Below, in pieces: positions 1 to 6,757 of a stretch of 16,756 nt of DNA. Numbering within the stretch: position 1 is the stretch's first letter; each line of letters opens with the position of its first letter. This DNA is from Dinghuibacter sp035492835. GTDB taxonomy: Bacteria > Bacteroidota > Bacteroidia > Chitinophagales > Chitinophagaceae. The stretch spans positions 1 to 16,756 of the forward strand of contig NZ_DATJIY010000234.1 in assembly GCF_035492835.1 (NCBI RefSeq), written 5' to 3'. A model generated the notes under the pieces. The model saw only the letters and a list, made by a program, of their open reading frames with translations. It was not told the origin of the DNA and did not search any database. The position numbers were made by a program, and so were the translations under genes.

Positions 1-2
1 GC

Positions 3-2210
3 CCGGTCACGCTCCCGGTCACCGGCATGAGCTGCGCGTCCTGCGCCCTTAACGTCGAAAAGACCCTCCGCACCGCCCCCGGCGTCCGCTCCGCCTCCGT
101 CAACTACGCCGACGCCAGCGCCCTCGTCGAATACGATCCCACCGCCACATCCCCCGCCGCGCTCCGCGCCGCCGTCAAGGGCATCGGCTACGACCTCGTC
201 CTCCCCGAAGCGCCCGCCGCCTCCGACCTCGCCCCCGCGGCCGCTCCTGGCCCCGCCGAAGTCGATCCCGCGCGCCTCGACGCGATCCGCCGCGCGGAAA
301 CCCGCGTGTTGCGCACCCGGATGTGGTGGGCGATCGGTCTTTCGGTCCCGCAAGTCGTCCTGAGCATGACCGGCATGGGCAGCCCTTATCTGATGTGGGC
401 CCTCGCCACGCCCGTCGTGCTTTTTTTCGGCTGGCCGTTCTTCCGGCACGGCTGGCAGATGGCTATGCACCGGACCGCCGGGATGGATACCCTCGTCGCC
501 CTGAGCACCGGCTGCGCCTACCTATGGAGCGTATTTAATACGATTGACCCCGGTTACCTCCGCAGCCGGGGGCTGAACGCGGACGTCTACTTCGAAGCCG
601 CCTCCGTCGTCATCGCCTTTATATTACTCGGCAAATGGCTCGAAGACCGCGCCAAGGCCTCCGCCTCCGAAGCCATCCGCAAGCTCATGGGCCTGCAGCC
701 CGCCACCGTATTACTAATCGCCCCCGATGGCTCTACCCATGAAATGCCCCTGGCCGGCGTCCACCCCGGTGACATCCTGCTCGTCCGCCCCGGCGACCGC
801 ATCCCCGTAGACGGCGCGATCGCCGAAGGCCTTGGCTACGTCGACGAAAGTACCCTGACCGGTGAACCCCTCCCCGTCGCCAAACAACCCGGCGACGCCC
901 TTTTCGCCGGGACCCTCAACCAAAAGACCGGCTTCCGCATGCGCGCCGGCCGCGTCGGCAAAGACACGCTGCTGTCGGGGATCATCCGCCGCGTCCGCGA
1001 AGCCCAGGGTTCGAAGGCCCCCGTCCAGCGCCTCGTCGACAAGGTCGCCGCGGTCTTCGTCCCCAGCGTCATCGGCGTCGCGCTCCTGGCATTTATAGCC
1101 TGGTGGATAATCGATGGCACCCTCCCGCACGCCCTCGTCGCCTTTGTCACGGTCCTGGTCATCGCCTGTCCCTGCGCGCTCGGCCTGGCTACGCCGACCG
1201 CGCTGATGGTCGGCCTCGGCCAGGGCGCCACAGCAGGCATCTTTATCAAAGACGCCACGAGCCTCGAACGCCTTCGCACCGTGACCGATATCGTGCTCGA
1301 CAAAACCGGCACCCTCACCGAAGGCCGCCCCCGCGTCGAGGACATCCAATGGTTCACCCCCGAGACCCCGCAGACAAAAGCGATCCTGTACAGCCTCGAG
1401 CGCGGCTCGGAGCACCCGCTGGCCGAAGCCGTTTGCGCCGCACTGACGCCCGAGCCGCCGCTCCTCCCGCTCACCGACGTCGTAGCCCACCCCGGCGCCG
1501 GCATATCCGCGACCTTCGTCCGCTCGACTTACCGCGTCGGAAACCTCCGCTGGCTACTTGCCGAAGGTATCGACACGACCCCCGCGGAGTCCTGGGTGCG
1601 CGAACGCGAATCCAACGCGCGCACCGTCGTCGGCTACGCCAGGGATCAGGCGCTGCTGGCCGCGATAACCCTGAGCGACCGCCTCAAACCCGGCGCCCCA
1701 CAGGCGATCGCCGAAATGGAGAACATGGGCCTGACCGTCCACCTCCTCACCGGCGACAACCCCGCTACCGCCAAGGCCATCGCGCAGGAAGCCGGGATCA
1801 AAACATACAAAGCAGGACTCCAACCAAAAGATAAAGGCGACTATATACGAGCCCTGCAATCAGGCGGTAAAAAAGTCGCGATGGCCGGCGACGGCATCAA
1901 CGACGCCGAGGCCCTGGCCGTCGCCGACGTCGGTATCGCGATGGGCAACGGCACGGACATTGCGATGGATGTGGCGGGAATGACGCTCGTCAACGCCGGT
2001 CTGGACCGCATCCCGGCCGCCATAAAGCTGTCCAGGCAAACTTTTACAACGGTCAGGCAGAACCTCTGGTTCGCCTTTATATATAACGTCATCGGCATCC
2101 CCCTGGCCGCCTGTCTCGTGCTCAACCCCATGATCGCCGGGGCCGCCATGGCGCTCAGCAGCATCACCGTCGTAACCAATAGTCTTCGTCTAAAACATAG
2201 AAGTATATGA
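3..2210 (+). CDS. copA: Copper-translocating P1B-type ATPase CopA (5' partial)
   Basis: This is a Cu(+)-exporting P1B-1 ATPase of the inner membrane, using ATP to pump copper out of the cytosol. The frame stays open to the window edge, reading PVTLPVTG before the Met at 27, so the start lies upstream. Counting from that Met, an HMA domain carries MSCASC at residues 1-6. Then follow membrane segments from about residue 98, the actuator loop with LTGE, the CPC metal-site motif (C381-P-C383), the phosphorylation motif DKTGT (D425), the SEHPL motif of the nucleotide-binding domain, and GDGIND in the hinge. The last two helices carry YN (Y686-N687) and M708-x2-SS, the Cu(+) signature that separates this subgroup from Zn/Cd pumps. 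Its stop overlaps the next start in ATGA, suggesting translational coupling. Copper specificity is well supported by motifs and by its neighbours. Confidence 0.96.
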   Translation, partial: PVTLPVTGMSCASCALNVEKTLRTAPGVRSASVNYADASALVEYDPTATSPAALRAAVKGIGYDLVLPEAPAASDLAPAAAPGPAEVDPARLDAIRRAETRVLRTRMWWAIGLSVPQVVLSMTGMGSPYLMWALATPVVLFFGWPFFRHGWQMAMHRTAGMDTLVALSTGCAYLWSVFNTIDPGYLRSRGLNADVYFEAASVVIAFILLGKWLEDRAKASASEAIRKLMGLQPATVLLIAPDGSTHEMPLAGVHPGDILLVRPGDRIPVDGAIAEGLGYVDESTLTGEPLPVAKQPGDALFAGTLNQKTGFRMRAGRVGKDTLLSGIIRRVREAQGSKAPVQRLVDKVAAVFVPSVIGVALLAFIAWWIIDGTLPHALVAFVTVLVIACPCALGLATPTALMVGLGQGATAGIFIKDATSLERLRTVTDIVLDKTGTLTEGRPRVEDIQWFTPETPQTKAILYSLERGSEHPLAEAVCAALTPEPPLLPLTDVVAHPGAGISATFVRSTYRVGNLRWLLAEGIDTTPAESWVRERESNARTVVGYARDQALLAAITLSDRLKPGAPQAIAEMENMGLTVHLLTGDNPATAKAIAQEAGIKTYKAGLQPKDKGDYIRALQSGGKKVAMAGDGINDAEALAVADVGIAMGNGTDIAMDVAGMTLVNAGLDRIPAAIKLSRQTFTTVRQNLWFAFIYNVIGIPLAACLVLNPMIAGAAMALSSITVVTNSLRLKHRSI

Positions 2211-2548
2211 AACATCTCCTCATCGCCTTTTTCACTTTCCTGGCAGTAGCCGCCACCGCCCAACCCGCCGGCGGCCCGACCACGACCACCTTCAAGGTCA
2301 ACGGCAACTGCAACAGCTGTAAAAAGCACATCGAAACCGCCGCCCTCACCGTCCCCGGCGTAGCCAAAGCCACCTGGAACAAGGACACCAAGGTCCTCAC
2401 CCTGGTTTACGACCCCGCCAAGGCAACCGTCGACGACGTCCAGAAGCACATCGCCGCCGTAGGGTACGACACCCCGAAGTACCGCGGCGACGACAAGGCC
2501 TACAAAGCCCTCGATGAATGTTGCCAATACGACCGGGAAAAACCCTAG
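2207..2548 (+). CDS. Exported HMA-domain copper-binding protein
   Basis: This is a 113-residue protein with a signal peptide (MKHLLIAFFTFLAVAATAQ, probable cleavage before QP) followed by one heavy-metal-associated domain. The metal site is GNCNSCKKH (C-x-x-C near residues 36-39), and the rest follows the usual HMA fold pattern with a VPGV turn and a final AVGYDTP strand. After the domain comes a short tail with an adjacent Cys pair (DECCQY), a possible second thiolate site. It probably acts in the periplasm as a copper chaperone or scavenger, taking Cu(+) delivered by CopA. The start is fixed by the 4-nt ATGA overlap with copA. The small size rules out a pump. The domain call is solid; the direction of copper transfer is inferred from position. 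Confidence 0.9.
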   Translation: MKHLLIAFFTFLAVAATAQPAGGPTTTTFKVNGNCNSCKKHIETAALTVPGVAKATWNKDTKVLTLVYDPAKATVDDVQKHIAAVGYDTPKYRGDDKAYKALDECCQYDREKP

Positions 2549-2550
2549 CC

Positions 2551-3891
2551 ATGCGTCATTGGATAGTCGCCCTGCTGACGGTGTGCGCCACCAGCGCCGC
2601 GGCGCAGCAAATGGAAATGGACTCGACCCCGCGCCCGCAGGGCCCCCCCATGTCCGCCTCGACCTCGCTCGCCCTCCCGATGACCCGCGACGGCTCCGGC
2701 ACCGGCTGGAACCCCGACGCCAGCACGATGTACGGCTGGATGTACCACGCCAAACACTGGATGTATATGGTCCACGGCAGCGTGTATCTCCGCTATACGG
2801 CCCAGGACGCGTTCCATGAAGGCGCGCACGGCGGCGCCCAATGGGACGCGCCCAACTGGATCATGGGGATGGCCCAGCGCAGGGTGGGGGAGAAGGGCCT
2901 CCTCCACTTCAACCTGATGATATCCGCCGACCGGCTGACCGAAGGCGGGGCGGGGTACCCGTTACTTTTTCAGACCGGCGAAAGCTGGCACGGCAAGCCC
3001 CTCATAGACCGGCAACACCCCCACGACCTTTTTGCCGAGGCGTCGGCCAGCTATGCATACACGATAAACAAAGACCAGGACCTCTTCGTCTATGTCGGTT
3101 ACCCGGGCGAACCCGCGCTGGGTCCCGTGACCTTTATGCACCGGCCATCGGCCTTTTTCGACCCGGACGCCCCGATCGGCCATCACTGGCAGGACGCCAC
3201 CCATATCACCTTTGGCGTGGCGACGCTGGGGTACCGCCTCGACGACTGGAAGCTCGAGGTCAGCAACTTCACCGGCCGCGAACCCGACGAGAACCGCTAC
3301 AATTTCGACAAGCCCCGGATGGACTCCTACAGCGCCCGCCTTTCGTTTGCCCCATCGGAACGCTACACCTTTCAGGTATCGGAAGGATACATTAAAAGCC
3401 CCGAGCTCCTCGAGCCCGACATCAATGTCTGGCGCACGACCGCCTCCGCCCAGGCGGCTTTCGACAGGCTGGACCTCAGCCTGGTATGGGGTATGAATAA
3501 AGACGAACGCGAGGACCCCGACCAATCGATCCTCGCCGAAGCCGCTTACCGGGTACGGGACTGGGCCTGGTACACCCGCTACGAATGGGTCCAGAAAACG
3601 GGCGACGAGCTGCAGCAACCACCCGCCATCTACTCCATCCAGGCCCTGACGCTGGGCCTCAACAAAGAGCTCTTCCATACCGGCGAGCTCGCCTGGGCCC
3701 TGGGCGGCCAAACCACCCTGAACCTCCCCGATCAACGGCTGCGGGCCACCTACGGAAACCTCCCCATCGCCGGCGAGGTCTTCCTCCAGGTCCGCCCGCG
3801 CCTCATGCGCATGGGCCACAAGAAGGTCAAGGCAGCGAAGACCCCCGTGCAGCCCGCGAAGAGCCGCATGGATATGGATATGAAGATGTAA
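2551..3891 (+). CDS. Outer-membrane beta-barrel protein of copper locus
   Basis: The preferred start at 2551 lies 2 nt after the previous stop and gives a clean signal peptide (MRHWIVALLTVCATSAAAQ); an in-frame ATG at 2518 would overlap the HMA gene and spoil the leader. The mature part of about 425 residues has alternating amphipathic strands and no hydrophobic helix, as in outer-membrane barrels. Conserved-looking blocks are rich in His, Met and aromatics: HAKHWMYMVHG, DRQHPHDLF, FMHRPSAFF, GHHWQDATHITFG and FTGREPDENRYNFDKPR. The C-terminus is Met-rich (MDMDMKM). From memory, close relatives sit in copper-resistance clusters of Bacteroidota, usually as hypothetical proteins. A role in copper passage or binding at the outer membrane is inferred from context and His/Met content, not shown. 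Confidence is high for the gene and moderate for the barrel. Confidence 0.8.
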   Translation: MRHWIVALLTVCATSAAAQQMEMDSTPRPQGPPMSASTSLALPMTRDGSGTGWNPDASTMYGWMYHAKHWMYMVHGSVYLRYTAQDAFHEGAHGGAQWDAPNWIMGMAQRRVGEKGLLHFNLMISADRLTEGGAGYPLLFQTGESWHGKPLIDRQHPHDLFAEASASYAYTINKDQDLFVYVGYPGEPALGPVTFMHRPSAFFDPDAPIGHHWQDATHITFGVATLGYRLDDWKLEVSNFTGREPDENRYNFDKPRMDSYSARLSFAPSERYTFQVSEGYIKSPELLEPDINVWRTTASAQAAFDRLDLSLVWGMNKDEREDPDQSILAEAAYRVRDWAWYTRYEWVQKTGDELQQPPAIYSIQALTLGLNKELFHTGELAWALGGQTTLNLPDQRLRATYGNLPIAGEVFLQVRPRLMRMGHKKVKAAKTPVQPAKSRMDMDMKM

Positions 3892-3896
3892 CTTTG
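3889..3896 (+). promoter_or_regulatory. Candidate Bacteroidota -7 box before the HMA-AraC gene
   Basis: TAACTTTG matches the Bacteroidota -7 consensus TAnnTTTG exactly, and its TAA is also the stop codon of the barrel gene. It ends 4 nt before the ATG at 3901, so a transcript from it would be leaderless or nearly so. I see no TTG at the expected -33 distance, which lowers confidence. It would let the regulator be made independently of the copA operon. Confidence 0.4.
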
Positions 3897-3900
3897 CCAC

Positions 3901-4452
3901 ATGCAGCTATCGATTAAGAACATGGTCTGCGACCGCTGTATCGCCGCGGTCGACCGCCTCCTGAAGGAAGAGGGGCTGCATCCCGTCGAGGTCCGTCTGG
4001 GCGAGGCAAAAATCACCGAAGACGTCATCGACAAGGACCGGCTCCAGCGAACCCTCAAGGCCGCCGGCTTTGCCCTCCTGGACGACCGCAAATCCCGCCT
4101 GGTCGAGCGCATCAAAAACACGATCGTCCGTCTCGTCCACCACACCGGCGAGCCCCCCCGGGAAAAGTACAGCCAGCTGATCGCCGAGGACGCCGGCCAC
4201 GAATACCCCTACCTCAGCAAGCTCTTTTCCGAGTCCGAAGGCACCACCATCGAGCAGTTCCTCCTGCGCCAGAAGATCGAAAAAGTAAAGGAGTACCTCA
4301 ACTACGACGAGCTGACCCTCAGCGAGATAGCCGAAAAAATGGGCTACAGCAGCGTCGCCCACCTCTCCGCCCAGTTCCGCAAGGTCACCGGCCAGACGCC
4401 TACCGAATACAAGACCCAAAAGGGCCGCACCCCCCTGGATCAGGTCGGCTGA
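3901..4452 (+). CDS. HMA-AraC fusion transcriptional regulator, likely copper-sensing
   Basis: This is a 183-residue cytosolic regulator in two parts. Residues 1 to about 66 form an HMA-like domain with NMVCDRC (C10 and C13) and the family's beta-alpha-beta pattern, ending LKAAGFALLDD. Residues from about 85 to 175 form an AraC-type DNA-binding domain: a first helix-turn-helix around YPYLSKLFSESEG and a second around LTLSEIAEKMGYSSVAHLS, closing with the AraC hallmark FRKVTGQTPTEYK. It lacks the cupin or large sensor domain of ordinary AraC proteins, so the HMA domain is the obvious sensor. Being last in a copper export operon, it probably controls copA and its neighbours in response to cytosolic Cu(+). 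Similar short proteins are common in Bacteroidota, but I know of no biochemical study. Activator versus repressor cannot be told from sequence. Confidence 0.9.
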   Translation: MQLSIKNMVCDRCIAAVDRLLKEEGLHPVEVRLGEAKITEDVIDKDRLQRTLKAAGFALLDDRKSRLVERIKNTIVRLVHHTGEPPREKYSQLIAEDAGHEYPYLSKLFSESEGTTIEQFLLRQKIEKVKEYLNYDELTLSEIAEKMGYSSVAHLSAQFRKVTGQTPTEYKTQKGRTPLDQVG

Positions 4453-4532
4453 CGCGATGCCGCCAGGACGCGCCCCTGAAAGCGTAAAAATCCACAGCCC
4501 GGGCAATTTTCTCTACACAATAATTTCCCTAA

Positions 4533-4547
4533 AGTATAGTTAATACT
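4533..4547. promoter_or_regulatory. AT-rich inverted repeat upstream of the lipoprotein gene
   Basis: AGTAT-AGTTA-ATACT is a perfect 5-bp inverted repeat, overlapped by a second one, ATAGT-TAAT-ACTAT (4536-4549). It sits in the 147-nt gap between the regulator and the lipoprotein gene, which is much richer in A and T than its surroundings. That makes the gap the likely promoter region for the genes starting at 4600, and the repeat a possible operator. No clean -33/-7 pair is visible; TACCTTAG at 4566-4573 is only a partial match. A chance palindrome is quite possible. Confidence 0.25.
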
Positions 4548-4599
4548 ATGGCGCAGTATTTGATGTACCTTAGTGCCGTTAAGATTCAAATATCCAGTT

Positions 4600-5079
4600 A
4601 TGAAGAAAAGCCTGGTAAGGGTAATCCCCTTGCTTATTGCCATTTGCTTATTTGGCTGCAAGAAGAACCATTCTGGCAGCTTTACACCCGCCCTTACTAT
4701 AACAGCCACCAGCACTACCAACGGAAGCCAATCCATCCGCTTCCCTACCGTTGTCGTCGCCGTACAGGAAGTCGACACGCTCCACAGTACCCTCATTTCG
4801 GGTCAGTACTCAGACACCTCGACCTTGCAAGGCAGCATCAGCATCCGCGTCATCGGCGACACCACGGGCACCTATAAAGGCAACAAACTATTGGTAACCT
4901 ACGTCGACGGCCTGGGAAACACCTATAACAGCCAGGGCGACTCGACGGACCAGGTGACGATCACCCGGTTCTCCAAACAGGCGAACGGGGAAGTGACCGG
5001 CAGCTTCTTTATAAACGTGTACGACACGCCCAACGAGCTGACGTTGAGCGGGCAATTCACGGCGGGGTTCCTGGACTGA
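4600..5079 (+). CDS. Small putative lipoprotein of unknown function
   Basis: The start at 4600 gives a textbook lipoprotein leader (MKKSLVRVIPLLIAICLFGC, lipid-attachment Cys at residue 20); an in-frame ATG at 4573 would only add nine residues ahead of it. The mature part of about 140 residues is rich in Thr, Ser and Gly and looks all-beta, with repeated strand patterns such as GTYKGNKLLVTYVDGLGNTY, QVTITRF and GEVTGSFFINVY, ending in an LSGQF strand. This resembles small calycin-like or DUF6252-like lipoproteins of Bacteroidota, but I cannot confirm a family. It is followed 50 nt later by the DUF1800 gene, so it may be the first gene of that operon and a surface or periplasmic accessory to it. 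No enzymatic residues stand out. Confidence 0.75.
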   Translation: MKKSLVRVIPLLIAICLFGCKKNHSGSFTPALTITATSTTNGSQSIRFPTVVVAVQEVDTLHSTLISGQYSDTSTLQGSISIRVIGDTTGTYKGNKLLVTYVDGLGNTYNSQGDSTDQVTITRFSKQANGEVTGSFFINVYDTPNELTLSGQFTAGFLD

Positions 5080-5129
5080 CAGGCCGCACGACGAGACCAA
5101 ACGAACTGAAACTATAAAATACCCGTACA

Positions 5130-6740
5130 ATGAGAAACAGCGCCTGGCCTGGTAGCACCAGCGGCATTCAGGAATACACCGGCACCTGGGACACCCCCCA
5201 GGTCGTGCACCTGCTGAAGAGGACCGTTTTCGGCGCCACGGTGGCCGACGTCAACTATTTCAAGGGGATGACGATGTCGCAAGCCGTTGACGAGATCCTC
5301 ACCCCCACGGCCGCCCCCACTACCCAGCCTCTCAACAACTATGGGGCGGACGTCACCGGCGTCGCGCCCTGGGCGACGTGGATCGGCACGGGTCTGTTGT
5401 ACCAGGATCAGGACCTCAACGGGAGCCGGGTAGCGTCGATGCAGCTGTGGTGGCTGGGTCAGATGCTCGCTGGCGGGCGCTCCATCCACGAGAAGATGAC
5501 GCTCTTCTGGCACAATCACTTCGCGACCGACGCCATCACCGACCACCTGGGTGACACGCCCGCCCAGCTGTGGTACAACCAATACCTGACGCTGCGGACC
5601 AACGCGCTCGGGAACTTCCAGGCGATGGTCAAGGCGATCACCATCGACCCCGCAATGCTCATCTTCCTCAACGGCTCCACCAACGTCAATACGTCGCCCA
5701 ACGAAAACTACGGCCGTGAGCTCCAGGAGCTCTATACCGAAGGCAAGGGTGTCAATTCCCTCTATACCCAAACCGACGTCCACAACGCCGCGCGGGTGCT
5801 CACCGGGCACACCGTCGACGCCAGTTATAACTACGTTTTTCAGGCGGGGAACCACGACCAGGCGGACAAACAGTTCTCGGCCTATTACGGCAACCACGTC
5901 GTCACGGGGTATTCCGGCGTGGCGGGCGCGGGGGAGCTCGACGACCTGTTGGGCATGCTGCTGGGCACCGACGAATGCGCGAAATTCATCTGCCGCAAGA
6001 TCTATAACTTCTTTATTTATTACGTCGACGACGCCACGGTCGAAAGCAACGTGATCGTGCCGCTGGCCAGCGTCTTCCGGAGCAGCGGCTACAGCATCAC
6101 CGCCGTCCTGAGCACCCTTTTCAAAAGCCAGCACTTCTACGACCTCGTCTACGCCGGCGCCTGTCTGATCAAGAGCCCGCTGGACTTCCTGCTCGGCCTG
6201 GCCCGGGAATTCAACCTGGCGATCCCTACCGATGCACAGAGCCAATACAACGCCTGGGGCCTGCTCTTCAACCAGGCCCAGATCCTCCAGCAGGCGGTCC
6301 TGAACATCCCCGTGGTGGCCGGTTGGTATCCCTATTACGAGTCGCCGACCTACCACGAGCTGTGGATCAATTCCGTGACCTACCCGCAGCGGAACTACTA
6401 TACCGACCTGCTGATGACCACGGGCGACATGATGAACGGCACCACCCTGGTCGTGGACCCGGTGGCCTTCACCCAAACGCTGCCCAACCCGAGCGACCCC
6501 GTTGCGCTGGTCTCCGATGCGCTCAGCATCCTGCTCACCGTGCCGGTGTCCACCAACGACCAGCAGCTCATGATGCGCACCATCCTGCTCACCAACCAGA
6601 CCAACAACGCGTACTGGACGCAGGCCTGGCAGGCGTACGTCGCCACCCCCTCGGACATGAATGCCTATTCGACCGTATTCACCCGGTTACAGGCTTTTTA
6701 TAAATACGTGATGGACCTGCCCGAATATCACCTGTCTTAA
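5130..6740 (+). CDS. DUF1800 family protein
   Basis: This 536-residue protein belongs to DUF1800, a family of unknown biochemical function usually encoded beside DUF1501, as here. Visible family signatures are LLKRTVFGAT near residues 27-36, KMTLFWHNHFAT (K122 to H130 region), a PAMLIFLNGSTN block and PNENYGRELQELYTEG (P190 onward). Several conserved His, Asn and Glu residues in these blocks could form an active or metal site, but no reaction is established. The start is firm, since an in-frame TAA lies 15 nt upstream, and the N-terminus (MRNSAWPGSTSG) has no hydrophobic leader. That is notable because the next gene product is clearly exported. The protein is either cytosolic or carried out with a partner. 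Only 17 nt separate it from DUF1501, pointing to co-transcription. Confidence 0.92.
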   Translation: MRNSAWPGSTSGIQEYTGTWDTPQVVHLLKRTVFGATVADVNYFKGMTMSQAVDEILTPTAAPTTQPLNNYGADVTGVAPWATWIGTGLLYQDQDLNGSRVASMQLWWLGQMLAGGRSIHEKMTLFWHNHFATDAITDHLGDTPAQLWYNQYLTLRTNALGNFQAMVKAITIDPAMLIFLNGSTNVNTSPNENYGRELQELYTEGKGVNSLYTQTDVHNAARVLTGHTVDASYNYVFQAGNHDQADKQFSAYYGNHVVTGYSGVAGAGELDDLLGMLLGTDECAKFICRKIYNFFIYYVDDATVESNVIVPLASVFRSSGYSITAVLSTLFKSQHFYDLVYAGACLIKSPLDFLLGLAREFNLAIPTDAQSQYNAWGLLFNQAQILQQAVLNIPVVAGWYPYYESPTYHELWINSVTYPQRNYYTDLLMTTGDMMNGTTLVVDPVAFTQTLPNPSDPVALVSDALSILLTVPVSTNDQQLMMRTILLTNQTNNAYWTQAWQAYVATPSDMNAYSTVFTRLQAFYKYVMDLPEYHLS

Positions 6741-6757
6741 CTATTAATGCCTGTACC

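Noticed and set aside
2..22. Direct repeat CCCGGTCAC at 2-10 and 14-22
   Set aside because: It encodes the repeated PVT of the HMA lead-in in copA; two short copies in coding sequence are not a mobile or regulatory repeat.
1103..1834. 243-codon + strand frame inside copA
   Set aside because: Out-of-frame, Arg/Pro/His-rich translation inside an intact P-type ATPase gene.
2518..2550. Earlier ATG for the barrel protein
   Set aside because: It overlaps the HMA gene by 31 nt and puts a polar extension in front of a clean signal peptide that begins at 2551.
4497..4504. GCCCGGGC palindrome after the regulator gene
   Set aside because: No loop can form and no T-run lies at the right distance, so it is not a credible terminator.
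4548..4877. 109-codon + strand frame beginning upstream of the lipoprotein
   Set aside because: Overlaps the lipoprotein gene in another frame; the lipobox leader in the competing frame is far better supported.
5112..6476. 454-codon open frame on the minus strand opposite DUF1800
   Set aside because: It is the mirror of a gene with clear family motifs; its translation is Val/Gly/Arg/Asp-rich with no recognisable domain, as expected for GC-rich antisense frames.
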